Shown here in pieces: positions 1-10,829 of a stretch of 64,000 nt of DNA; the first letter of the stretch is position 1, and every line of letters starts with the position of its first letter. The position numbers and the translations under genes are program-made. The DNA lies in assembly GCA_022661535.1 (NCBI GenBank), contig JAKULF010000003.1, positions 372,001-436,000 of the forward strand, read 5' to 3'. The notes beneath the pieces were generated by a model. That model saw only the letters and a program-made list of their open reading frames with translations, was not told the origin of the DNA and searched no databases. Source of the stretch: Eutypa lata. Taxonomy: Eukaryota; Ascomycota; Sordariomycetes; Xylariales; Diatrypaceae.

Positions 1-742
1 TTCGGACCCCCACGAGGCCCCCATATCGGCGTGGGGCCGTACCCCGGCTACGATTGCATAGGCTCGTGTACTTGCCTTTGCGACTGCAGGAAAGATATAG
101 AGGGATGGAAGAGGGCTTGCGATGCATGTGTCAGCGGCCAGCATCGCAAAAGTATAGCAGATGATACTAAGTCCAGCCCCCCTGTAGACATGTACGAGTA
201 TATGTGGCGCCGGTCTGGGAACATAGTGAGATGGTAGAGGTCTACATATATACATTTATTACAGGTCTTTCACATTGTCAGCTCCTTTTTGTATTATCAA
301 GTAAGCGTGCTACGGTCAACTCTAAGTAGTGCGTAATTAGGTGGTTGATGCCCAGAGTATCCGTCCATTTCCTAGGGTTGTTAGCAGCTTCTTACCCTTC
401 TATTATTTAACATGATGTTTTCAGCTATAGCTTAATGTTTGCAACCTATGTGACACGTCTCGCTTCTCGTCGGGAATACATCGAAGTACTTGACAATTTA
501 CGTAGTGCTCCCCTCACACTCTCTAGGCATTGTGAGAAGTTTAGCACTATTTATGATTTTGTCATTGTATTACCTAGTCTGCCGCGGGTAGTATACAACC
601 TTCTATTATACCAAAATAGATTGTTTTCCAGTAACTCCCGTCCGATTTAGGATTCCCACAGAATATGCAAAGTCATTTTTACCTTGGCCCTATATCTAAT
701 GGTAAACATGAATATTTGAGCCCGCCAAGAAAACATGCCTTC
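1..742. other. No recognisable gene
   Basis: The window starts inside sequence that I cannot assign. Short open frames exist on both strands, one of them cysteine-containing near the left edge, but none shows a domain, a splice pattern or a family resemblance. The stretch from about 240 to 740 is AT-rich and looks intergenic, downstream of the dioxygenase pseudogene on the minus strand. A gene whose main body lies left of the window cannot be excluded. Confidence 0.5.
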
Positions 743-2395
743 CTAACCAGAATGTATCTTCTGAATATCAAAATAAGGAGTACCAGTATACATTTCAGAA
801 GTCCTAGCTATTTGATATCCACACCGTCTCTCTATCTCGCGCCGAATGTCTTTAGTACTCCGTTGTTGTGGATATCGTGCAAGCACCTCATCTTGAAAAC
901 CGGGTATTTCAAAGAGACTCTCGAATTCTCTGTCTATCCTTGGCCCTGGATCTGTCGCCTTTGACCGTGGAACGGTACCAAGTCTTGCCATTGAAGCAGC
1001 ATAATCATGTATGTTAACGTATGCCGCTCTCATCCATCTATCTCCTGTAGATGGATCAAATGACTGACGGCCATACAATACTCGGTCACACCTCATTATT
1101 AAGCAGTCACCTGCCTCGAGTTTCATATTGTAAACATCTCTTTCATCCTCCAGGTTAGCAGATAGCCCTTTCAGAGCTCTCCTGAATCTTTCGTATTCTG
1201 CTCCCTCGTTATTCGGTACATATGGTTGTATAGGCAACTGAACCATTGGCGACCAGTAAATGAGTTTGATTTCATCAATGGAAGGAAATGCTCTTATTAT
1301 GTGACATCCCCTGGTTACACCCGAGTCGCCTAAAATTCCCTGAATGAAGTTTATTTTAGGGCCGGTGATGAGTTCTCTCGCCATGTTAGGTTCAAAAGTC
1401 TTCAGTTGCCAGGCAGCTCTGAAGCCATCACTTATGATTGAATCGCCCTCCACGCACTGATTTGACATACAGTGGAGCAACTTCAGACCAAGTGAATCAC
1501 TGTCTGGTTGATATGGAGGGCTCATGGTGTGCAGAGGCAAAGAATCATGTCTTCCATCAGATGGATGGCATCGTACATTCCACGTCGTACCTAAAGGTGA
1601 GGATGCAATTCCTCCAAGTACAGAACCAACATCTTCTATGGTTCCTTCCGAGATTGGTGTACTTTGGATGCGCACAATTCCATAGATCCATAAGGCACGG
1701 AGCGCATCGACAAAAGGCTGGCCACCTTCCTTCCAATCACGCTATGGTATATTTACCAGTGCCCTTTCCATAATGGCACGATTCCATAGAATGCGAGGCC
1801 TCGAAAACATCACAGGTTCAGGAGACATGCGTTGGTAAGCCAATTCTAGATAGAGGCGGGTGAAAAATCCGGGAGGATATGTCGAAAGATGATTATTCCC
1901 ATCTGTGCATATATCATTACTCCATGATACACTGAAAGATCCATCCTTCAAGAATTTGGCGGACGCAATTGGGAGATGCTCCGGGAAAGCATGTGTGGAT
2001 GTTTTCTTAAGACCCGTGTTCGGGTCCACGCAGCGAGAGCACTGGCATGCATCCCTCAGCCATGTCCTATGCACGTATCGGTTTGTTCCCTTGAGCTCCT
2101 TCACTCGGATTATGATGCCTTGAGACTTGCCTCTCTCCGATAGTTCGGGGCAGTCAGGATCTCCAGGTAGGAAAACTTCATATTCAGGATGTTCCCCTGC
2201 CGGCAAGGAATTGAAAAAGGCATTGACGCGATGTCGCTCTCTCTCGCGAGCCTCAATAGGCTTCCAATGATCCCGCCTTGGGCGGTCGCGCGACTCGTAG
2301 TGGCGACAAGGGGACGTACTTACTGTGGATGTACGCGGTCGCTGGCTGGAATATGACCGGCATTGGCCTAGACCAGAGGCGCACTTGGTTTGCAT
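743..2395 (-). pseudogene. Gamma-butyrobetaine/trimethyllysine-type 2OG-Fe(II) dioxygenase, broken
   Basis: The frame encodes a TauD-like dioxygenase of the gamma-butyrobetaine hydroxylase type. That family hydroxylates carnitine precursors using 2-oxoglutarate and Fe(II). The N-terminal zinc-binding module is visible as WLRDACQCSRCVDP. The catalytic half follows in the same frame, with SDGFRAAW and GDRWMRAAYV recognisable. An in-frame TAG at 1742-1744 interrupts the protein just before RDWKEGGQPF, a position where relatives read on. Two of the three expected iron ligands also look lost: the LHxD motif reads LHTM, and the distal RVLH motif reads RVLY, where one C-to-T change would turn His into Tyr. 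A stop plus ligand loss makes a pseudogene the best reading. The family call is firm; the exact substrate is not known. Confidence 0.75.
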
Positions 2396-2850
2396 GACGT
2401 ACGATGGTTGTAGTTAATGACATATCGCTAAATCACTCCCTGTAGATTTAAGTAAATAGCTTTGGTGATTTCAATAAATCTGCTTCAATAAATTACCTGC
2501 TTTAAAAGCTTAGGGGGGGAGGGGGGGGAGGTCAACGTAGAAATTTATTGGTTTGGGGGGAAACGCCTCATTTTATCCCTGTCCAATCAAAGTCACACTC
2601 ATGCAGGATTACGGTAACACATATCGCTCACAAGATCCATGGCACTTAATACGACGACTATCTATCATGTCTCAGGTTGCTCCTGCATCTACTTACGCTC
2701 GATAGCCAGCGAGTTCTACTGCATAAACAAATCGTCAACAATAATAATATCACTCCAAAACATAATGATTATTGAATATCTAAGGTATAATAAACGTCCA
2801 AACTAATAACGTTTAAACGCCCAATCTTTTTTTCCTTAAAAGGAATCTAA
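2396..2850. other. Intergenic, G-run
   Basis: No gene is seen. A nearly uninterrupted run of G lies at about 2513-2532, followed by AT-rich sequence. It separates the start of the dioxygenase pseudogene from the retroelement relic. Confidence 0.5.
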
Positions 2851-3300
2851 AGACGATAAATTAAGTCAATACAACCACTATGGGACTTAACTAGCAGCTG
2901 CTCATAGGGCTTACGAAGCCTACAGAGCCTGAAGAAGACAACCTATCCAACGCACCTACGCCAGGTAAGGATATGGAGGTCAATACTCTTGGGGTAAGCC
3001 CTATAATCAACCAGCTGATGGAGATATATAGAACTGGCAAGGACCTAGATTATCTAAATTAAAAGAAATTTAAGGGGTTGAGTACGGTAGATTGGGTAGC
3101 AGATACAGGGGCTACAATTCACAAAATAGCCAATCGAAATTACCTTTGGACGCCGATCTTTTAACGAAATCTTAGAATGATAAAGTAAAACTATGATCTA
3201 TAAAGGTTCGTGGTCCTGGTAAAAGGTCAAAGAGTCTGCGATTACATATCCCATGCTAAATAGGCCAGTTGTTAAAACTAGTCGCTATCCGAACTTCTAT
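2851..3300 (+). mobile_element. Ty1/copia retrotransposon relic (protease region)
   Basis: A short plus-strand frame reads VDWVADTGATIHKIANRNYL at about 3087-3146. This resembles the aspartic protease active-site stretch of Ty1/copia polyproteins, where W-x-A-D-T/S-G-A-T/S-x-H is typical. An in-frame stop lies upstream (before KKFKGLSTVD) and another soon after (following LWTPIF). The flanking sequence reads like decayed gag-pol. No LTRs or other pol domains are seen, so this is an old fragment. The motif is short and the assignment rests on it, so confidence is moderate. Confidence 0.5.
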
Positions 3301-3358
3301 AGCCGTCGGTCTCGGTGAGGTAAATCTATTTCTTATTTGAAACATCTAAGTCAGATAG

Positions 3359-5008
3359 TCAGCATTCTCCTACAATAAATACAAATAAAGGGGTAGTGTC
3401 GGTGACGACTTTTAACGTACTGAATTGGAAGTGGATGATATCTCCGTCTTGGACAAGCTGGGAGAAAATAAAGTCAGCTACTACAGCATCAGGGGGGGTC
3501 TGGGTACCTACATAAGACTTTCCTTCCTGTCGGTATTTCCCAGCAGCCTTGATTGGGCCCATGGACTTGCCGCCTTCACAGAGATCGTGGAAGTCCTGGT
3601 AGGCGACCACTTCAGCTTTGATGAACCCCCTCTCGAAATCACCGTGGATAGCCCCAGCAGCTTGCGGTGCCAGGCATCCCCTTGGGATAGTCCAGCATCT
3701 GATCTCCTTCTCACCAGCTACGTACCAGTCAGCGCGGGATTCACCCAGGGGTGGCAAAAGTGTGAGCATACCGGTGAAGTAATATTGCAGACCCAGCTTT
3801 GTGAATCCTTCAGTGATGATCTTGTCCAGTTTTGACTTGACCTTGCTCTCCTTGAGGAACTCGGCCTGTGCAGCTGGATCATCCTTCATGCTGTAGAGCT
3901 TCTCTTCAAACTCAATAGAGAAGGGGACGATGTCTCGGGGGACGCCTCCGTGCTCGGTCACCCACTTGGCTATAAGCGGCAGGTACTTGCTCTTCTGTCT
4001 GAGGTAATCCTTCATTGTCAAGTTGACGAGGTAGATGGTTGGCTTGGTGGTGATGAGCTGTATCTTCTCGTTGATGAGCGCAATCTCCGCCGGCGTCCAG
4101 CTTCCGTCTCTAACTGGCTTATCCTTCTCCAGCATCTATCTCACGATTGTGAGCATGTTTAAAAATGGTTGGACCTATGAGACTGGAAATTCTGGGCTCA
4201 CTGCTCGGATCTTTGTCGTTGTCTCTGTGAAGAGAGGTAGCATCTTGTACTTGCCACCTGCCTTTCTGACGATTGCTTCCTCGGCGATGATTGTCTTCTG
4301 CAGAATGTCTAAAATGGGGGGTGGGGTTAGCTGGTCTCAAGCCGATTCAGAGGGAAATACAAACCGAGATCCTTCTTGCAAAGCTCGCTTTGGATGGTAT
4401 CTAGAAGATGCACTGATTAGTTTCGTCAGCTTGAGAGGTGTGGTTAAACTGACCCAAGTCCCGGACAGGATCGATCGAGTCATCGACATGCAAAACTTGA
4501 TCGTTATCGAATGCTCTGTCATAGAGTCCGAGTCAGTGTGAAGGTGCAGCAGCTTAGCCATGTATGCTGTACCTGACAATGTGGAACATGCCGTCGACGG
4601 CCTGGATATGAGACAGGAAGGCATTTCCAAGTCCTTCTCCTTGGGAAGCACCCTTGATCAGGCCGGCAATGTCGGTGACCTGCAGATACGCTGGGTACAT
4701 GGACGGCGGCTTCCAAAGGTCACAGAGAAAGTCCTACATGTAGTGCCTAGTTCAGCCATCCATTGGGAGCCCTTCCGTAGAGTATCTCGACTTACATATC
4801 GAGTGTCGGGGACAGCACATCTCGCCTCATTTGGCTCAATCGTACAAAAGGGGTAGTTCTCTGCAGCGGCGCTCTGCTCGGTCAATAGATTGAAAAGGCT
4901 CGACTTTCCCACGTTGGGCAGACCAACGCATCCCATCTTTAAGTTCTTGCGAACCCTTCCGAAAGCAACGACATTGTCCGTGACAGGTTCAACCTTCTTG
5001 GGGGGCAT
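3359..5008 (-). CDS. OLA1/YchF-family P-loop NTPase
   Basis: Nine exons give a 398-residue protein, close to the usual OLA1/YchF length of about 395. Exons on the minus strand are 4796-5008, 4573-4733, 4454-4515, 4365-4400, 4202-4308, 3772-4135, 3512-3717, 3421-3457 and 3359-3369; all junctions are GT...AG and keep frame. The Walker A (G1) stretch [12 protein letters not shown] and the switch stretch [20 protein letters not shown] are intact. The nucleotide-specificity motif reads NLTMKD rather than the standard NKxD, as expected in a family that often prefers ATP. The C-terminal TGS-like part contains [13 protein letters not shown] and DGDIIHFQF. The family binds ribosomes and acts in translation and stress responses in the cytosol. 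This resembles the second, more divergent fungal paralogue rather than the main OLA1. The last exon (11 bases) is the least certain. Confidence 0.9.
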
Positions 5009-5790
5009 GGCGACTATATTGGCCCAAGCACAAATAAATGTTTACTGGAAAGGTTGATCTTGGAGGGTTGAGAAAAGACAGAATCTTCTTCCAGACTTTT
5101 CAAAAAATGGCCTGACATTTCCCCTTCAAGCCCACTTAAAGACATGGGTACGTACTCACTCCGCATTAAAACTGTCCTCGTTCGCATACTTTACTCCGGT
5201 CGCCAAGTCGTACAAAACTTAATGATTCGTACTAGTGTTTAAGCCCGCTCAACCTCAGCCCGAGCTTAGAGCCACAGCGACCCTCGTTTCCGCGCACCGC
5301 CCTTATGAGAGTAAATGGCACATACGATGATCCTTGCACAGGGTGGCTTTCCCGCAGCAGTATTAGTACACATATATTACCCTCTGCGTCGACGGTATCG
5401 ACCTGGAACTACTTGCCATCTGCTGATTTCGGGGCATTGCATCTCTCAAAAGAAGTCCTCTCTGCATTGCCAGTCAATGAGTTCCTACATAAGACACATA
5501 CACAAGAATCACATTGCCAAACGACGCAGTAATATAGGATGATGATCAGGACCAGTTTCGGTTCACTATATAATACAAGACTCAAAAATATATATACATG
5601 TAGAAAATAAGTGCTAACAATGCTGTCGAATCGGGGAATGAAAAAAAGACGAAGATAGATACTTTCAAGCAGGTAACCAGGCAAGCCTCCCACCTCTCCC
5701 TCAACCACGGGATAGAACTACCTGGGGGAACAAGAGGCAAAAAACGGGCACAAAATTGAGTCCCACTCGGTTTCGAACGACTATAACGAC
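5009..5790. other. Intergenic between LPMO 3' end and OLA1-like promoter
   Basis: No gene is seen. Both neighbours are on the minus strand, so this holds the promoter and 5' leader of the OLA1-like gene (right after 5008) and the 3' region of the LPMO gene (left of 5791). Short frames here have no family resemblance. Confidence 0.6.
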
Positions 5791-6864
5791 TTAGATATTG
5801 AGACGCCGGAGCATCTCGCGGGCGTGGCGGCGGGTGACGGAGCTACCTGTAGCGCCCTGCAGCCAGGTGATGAACTGCTCAATGGTGAATTGCTCGGGCA
5901 AGCTGCTATCGTCGCTGCCGGTGGATGGAGCGGGGGTGGAGGTTGCGGTTGGGGTTGCCTCGACAACGGGGGCAGTGGGAGTCGCGACGGAAGAGGAAGT
6001 GGGCGCGGCGGAGGAAGTAGCAACGGCAGAAGAAGAGGCGGCGATAGTGGAAGAGGCAGCGGCAGCGGCAGTCGAACTAGGAGCTGCGCTGCTAGTAGCG
6101 CTACCAGAACCGGAGTCGGCACCAGCCATGAGCGCCGGGCCAGGAATATCGTACGAGGTGATCTCCTGGTAGGGGTTGAAGAGAATACCGGGGTCGGTAG
6201 GGATGTACAGCTCGGTGCCGAGCGTACCCTCGGGAAGCTCGGTGCCAGACCCATCCACGTCGATGTTGAAGCACTGCGGGTAGTTCTGGGCGCCGTTCTC
6301 CGAGCCGGCGCCGTGGAGGGCGATGATCTCGTGGCGGAACACGTACGAGCCGGCCTTCAGGTTAGAGGGGATGACAGTGTCCCACGTGGCGTTGTTGGCG
6401 ATGAACGAGACCGACGCGAACGTCTTGGTAGCCGTGTCGTACCCGGCCTCGTCGATCTTGACCCACTTGAGGGCCGTCTTGTCGATGTCGGAGCTGGCCC
6501 CCGTGTACTCGGCCACGTAGGTCAGCATGGGTCCCATGTGGGACTCGGGCCAGTCCTGGTTCCAGTGGAAGCTGACAGTACTGCCGGGCGAGGCCTTGGC
6601 GGTGATGGCACCCGGCGCGGCGGCCTTGTGGCAGATGATGTCCGCCTCGCCGTAGGAGTTCGGCTCAACGAAGCCGTTGTCCGTGTTTTCGGCGTACCAC
6701 CCGGCATTGTCGGGGAAGGAACCGGTGTTTATCTTCTCATAGTAGTATGAGCCCAGGAAGGTGGGCACATAGGTGCCGTCAATCGAGATGCCCTCGATGC
6801 GACCGTGGGCCATGACGGCCGAGGCGAAGGCACCAGTGAGGGCGAGAGCAGAGCGAAAAGACAT
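5791..6864 (-). CDS. AA9 lytic polysaccharide monooxygenase (secreted)
   Basis: A single exon encodes 357 residues. Residues 1-19 form a signal peptide ending VMA, and cleavage exposes His20, the first ligand of the copper histidine brace. The second ligand is His109 in ESHMGP, and the axial tyrosine is Tyr195 in QNYPQC. Cys78 and Cys198 can form the standard disulfide. The catalytic domain ends near residue 230. A Ser/Thr/Ala-rich linker follows (about 250-318), then a short charged tail (SLPEQFTIEQFITWLQG and on) instead of a CBM1. AA9 enzymes cleave cellulose or hemicellulose oxidatively, using copper with O2 or H2O2, outside the cell. The start is the only ATG giving a signal peptide directly before a His. 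Third-position G/C bias is strong, as in highly expressed fungal genes. Confidence 0.95.
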   Translation of the reverse strand: MSFRSALALTGAFASAVMAHGRIEGISIDGTYVPTFLGSYYYEKINTGSFPDNAGWYAENTDNGFVEPNSYGEADIICHKAAAPGAITAKASPGSTVSFHWNQDWPESHMGPMLTYVAEYTGASSDIDKTALKWVKIDEAGYDTATKTFASVSFIANNATWDTVIPSNLKAGSYVFRHEIIALHGAGSENGAQNYPQCFNIDVDGSGTELPEGTLGTELYIPTDPGILFNPYQEITSYDIPGPALMAGADSGSGSATSSAAPSSTAAAAASSTIAASSSAVATSSAAPTSSSVATPTAPVVEATPTATSTPAPSTGSDDSSLPEQFTIEQFITWLQGATGSSVTRRHAREMLRRLNI

Positions 6865-8225
6865 CGTGATCGTCTATGTGGGTTCGTTTGAAAGATTTGA
6901 GATGGATAGATGGGACGAATGAATGAATGAATGAGGCTAGCTCCGTGGAATGAAATGAATGTTCGATAATACAGAATGTCTCTAGCTTCACTCGGTGAAG
7001 ACGACGATGTAATGAAAAAAAAGAATGGAATTGGGATGATAAGCAGGATGAGGATAGAAGGAAAAACAGATTGATGACTGTTGTAAGGAACTATGCCTCT
7101 ATATAATCACCATCGCAGGGGGGAATATTTGTTCACCACCTCGCTTACATGACCGGGGTATCGTGTCCATCCCATGTGGTGTGGACAGGATCGCCAATCG
7201 TTCGTTTCTCGATGTTTCCCGTCAGGGGGGAAGTGGGAAGCTCCATAACCTAAAACCATGTAGCGATGCTCATTGGTGGAATTATGGATAGTGTTCGATG
7301 CGGGAGGATCGTGAGCCCACAAATCCACTCTATCCACACCACTCGCGGCGATCCTTAATCAAGCTACAGAAAGAGCCTCATCCAGATCTGTTTAGTTACC
7401 CGCCGCCACGGTCTGGCAGCTCGACCTGAAACGAAACCTTTATCAAGGGCCCCGGACTAAACGTCGCCTGATTTGGCAGCTATTCTAGCGGGGGTGCCAC
7501 AGTCGAATCTATATGACACAGGGCTAAGGAATCTATATGACACAGGGCTAAGAGCTCTATTATCTTAGCGACTGTGAAGATATCATCAATCGACCGAGCA
7601 AAATTGCTTACTACGTTTGCACTAAACATTAAGCCTAGCATATTTATAAATCTGGGCAATATAACTGTCACGACTCACGACACCAACTAGACCAAAGGGA
7701 CTAAGTAATATGTTGTTGCGCGCAGCAGGAAAGGGTGAAGTCCAGCTAGGTGGCGCCTAGCGCCGCTATGCTATAGTCAACTACACAGGAATCCGGCCTA
7801 GGTCCGTTTTGCTCTAGGGGTAATAACGCTATATATACGAAGTATTCACTGAGACATCCGTCCCCTCCACTTATCTAACTAGCGCCCGACGTCTAAGAAG
7901 AGTCTGCATTTCCGTCCTTTGTTTTCAAGACAATGTTTTGATGCTCCTGTGAGAGTTACCGCATCCGTTTAGAATCTCTACTGTCTATAAATAGGTAGTC
8001 AAACAAAGGGGTAGAAGGGCTAACCATACCCCACCAAGCCTGGATGACCAGGACACTTCCTGTCTAACAATGCTCCATACTACAATGATGCCGAATTAGG
8101 GTTCAATACTCAATCCACAAGTTGCAATCGATCCTTATAAGGAATCCGTCCTATTATTCATCTAATCCAGCGTCCGGTACTACCGCCGAAATTTGATTTT
8201 CGGTGACGAGCCGCCACCCAATACG
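6865..8225. other. Intergenic, LPMO promoter region
   Basis: No gene is supported. The leader of the LPMO gene lies just right of 6864 and contains a short GAAT repeat near 6917-6934. A TATA-like stretch sits near 7097-7106. Farther right the sequence is AT-rich with a perfect 24-base tandem duplication (listed separately) and no family-like frame until the kinase-like gene. Confidence 0.55.
7505..7552. repeat. Perfect 24-base tandem duplication
   Basis: The 24-base unit starting gaatctatatgacac occurs twice in a row without a mismatch, at 7505-7528 and 7529-7552. It lies in intergenic DNA. Perfect identity suggests a recent replication-slippage or repair event. Confidence 0.95.
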
Positions 8226-9840
8226 ATGGTCGATAGCGACGACTCCGACTATGAAAATCAAAAGGCCTTGTGGCCCGGTCCTCTTCCGGTGATAGATTTC
8301 CGCAGAATCGAGGAAGAAAGGGAAGATGCCTTGGAGCGGCAAGCTCGCAGGAGGGCTATAGAAGAGAAGTCGCTCATCTATCAATTCCGAAAATACCTGA
8401 GATCCGAGGCCTTTAGGCAGAGTATAGTGGTGGAAGATATTCGCGACGAGGTTAAGGAGTACTTTTCCAGAAGACACAATTTCCGGTACGTTAAGACGAT
8501 GATAAGCACCCGTGCAGATAGCAGTGGTGCCACTCTATTCGCGGAGATGGATAGACGGACTGGAAAGGAGAAGCGGCGCTTGATGACGAAATTTTCGGCT
8601 GGTCGAGTGAGAGGGAGGAATGAAGCCAAATGGATGAATTTGCTTTCCGGTTTGCAACATATAGTCGATCCTGTATACATAGACGACGCCCTACTTAGTC
8701 CGTCCGAGCGTGCAGCAAGGAACGCAAATGCAGATCAATCAGTACTCGGAAACTTGACGAATGCATTCTCGCAGCTGACCATATGGCCGCTACCCAAGCC
8801 ACCGTCACGCCCTATCCTAATTCACGAGTATCTTGAATCAGGCGATCTCTATAACCTTCGTGAAAGGTTAGAGGATCTAGAAATGTTGCCCCCTAACCGC
8901 TTCCTTTGGCGCCTTCTATTATGTTGTAAGTGATACTGATTCCCAACGGGACCCCCAAATGTACTAGGATGTTTATTTACTCATCCACTATCACCCCAGT
9001 GCTACGTGGGTGTGCAGGCATGGCGTATTATCCTTATATTTCCCCGGGGACACGGGAGGCGGTCGACAAAGGACAAGACCCGATTCACTTAGAGCACAGA
9101 CAGCTAGATACGCCACACGTACTTATTGGGCCCCTTATAGAAGATGACAGCGAGCACGACCTTGCTCCTCTATTTAAGGTATGTTATATCAATTGCAGAT
9201 CTGAGTCTTACCACTCTTTCATGAAGGTGTTTCTACTGGGCCATAAAGAAATAAAGACGGAACTGATACGCTACATGCATTTAGCTCTGTGGGTTCAGCC
9301 AAGCTGAAATTAGAAACCCATTGCCCGAAGGCCCTTCGAAGGGACGCACAAGATTGCAGCGGGGGATTGCAGCAAATCTGCGGGCTGTTGGTAGAGTAAG
9401 GAAACCCCCATCTTCCATCCTCTGGCGCAACTCAACTAGGACTAAAAAAACAAATTTCGTAGATCGTACAAACCATGGCATGTCCCTACTCCGACAACAT
9501 TGACGAGGACAACGGTCTTCTCACCCTCAAGGATCAACGTTACGAATACCGGTCCTCTTCTCGGGGGGTCAATGTCGTGACAAACGCGCACGAAGACTTC
9601 ATCGACGGTCCGCACGTAAGCCGTGGGTTGAAGTTTATTGTGTGCCAAATCCTGGCTTACAAGGTAACGGATCAGCCTTCATTGGAGGAGCTTTTAGAGA
9701 GAGTTGCGTCGGTAGTCGCTGCCCCCGCAGAAAGGAATTTTGCAGTGGTTCCGGACGACGAGACAAACGCCAGTATCGCAAAATTCGTTCAGCATGTTAT
9801 ATTCAATGCCAATACTCATACAGTGACTTGGTATAATTAG
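8226..9840 (+). pseudogene. Fungal protein-kinase-like gene, degenerate
   Basis: The sequence matches the layout of a fungal kinase-like family: an acidic start (MVDSDDSDYENQK), an N-terminal helical part, a kinase N-lobe, then LPPNRFLWRLLLCC before the catalytic region. Likely exons are 8226-8925, 9000-9178 and 9285-9840. The first two introns have GT...AG ends and keep frame. Expected catalytic motifs are missing: the Gly-rich loop reads ISTRADSSGA, the HxDxxxxN loop region reads TPHVLIG, and the DFG position reads CGF. Around 9475-9503 the frame must shift by one base to reach the C-lobe end (RGLKFIVCQILAYKVTDQPSLEELLERV). It is either a pseudogene or a strongly diverged pseudokinase; the frame break favours pseudogene. 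Confidence 0.6.
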
Positions 9841-10829
9841 AACAATTTAGTAAGCTTCTAGAGCAGGATAAATCCATATCTAAAGCTCCTATTGTATATA
9901 TAGATCTTCCTAGCCACATACCCCTGGTTATAAAGCTGCTGAGAGAACTATAATAATCCGCTCTATGCCATGCCCTGCTCCCAGACCTGCCTGTACGTAA
10001 TAGTAACATAGAACGATCCAGGGCCAAGTTGACTGCCAAGCCCTGCAGCTAGACCACCGTGCCCCTTGTGAGTAACTCAGTATTATCATGTAGTTATACC
10101 AAGATTATTGCCGAAATTATGAGATTAAAATACCATCTTCGAGATATGCACTTGCCAGCGCGTGCTCTGACGCCAGATCGTAATATTTTATATCGAACTC
10201 CACCAGGGGTTATGATTGGTTAAACAGAGGCGCTTAGAGCTGTCTAGGAACAATCCCCTATTAGTACAGACTTAAAGTAAAGCCTAGAGACATACAATGT
10301 ATGAATTTAGAATGAATGTAAATGTTATATGAAAAGCATCTCCCTCATAAGTTGTCATGTTAAGGATTAATGGGCTACATACTTCGTAAGGCGCCAAGTC
10401 ACTACCAAATCAAATAACACAGTGACAGTCTTATAAATTCGAAATTGGAATTATTCGCGGCTAATTAAGAATAAGCATGAATTACTATATTTGCGGCTAT
10501 ATAATAATGACATTATTTACAATTTACATTATTTTCATAGTAAACACCCCCTTCTTTTAAAGAAAGCATTATTTATACAGTGAAAAAAAAAAAAAAAATA
10601 AGTGTTGATTGAGTATATTGGAACAACTTGGGCGCTATCTATTGCGGTCTCTTGCGATTGGACGAACTTTCAGTTCAACGGTAAATACATGTATATGCGG
10701 CGAATAAACCTCCGATCAATCATTCTACCTCTTATATATGTAGATACAACAGCAACTCCTCTTTTCCCTCAATTCTATCTTTCCCTAAATACCTAGGTAC
10801 GACACATACACATTCGGAGAAGAAGAAAA
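9841..10829. other. Intergenic, AT-rich
   Basis: No gene is seen. The stretch is AT-rich with a poly(A) run near 10581-10598. The last 100 bases before 10830 hold a leader with CT-rich sequence and an A-rich context just before the ATG of the 2EXR gene. Confidence 0.6.

Noticed and set aside
5824..6750. Long open frame on the plus strand opposite the LPMO gene (about 308 codons)
   Set aside because: It is the antisense of a GC-rich coding region, low in complexity (Gly/Arg-rich), with no family features. The minus-strand LPMO explains the open frame.
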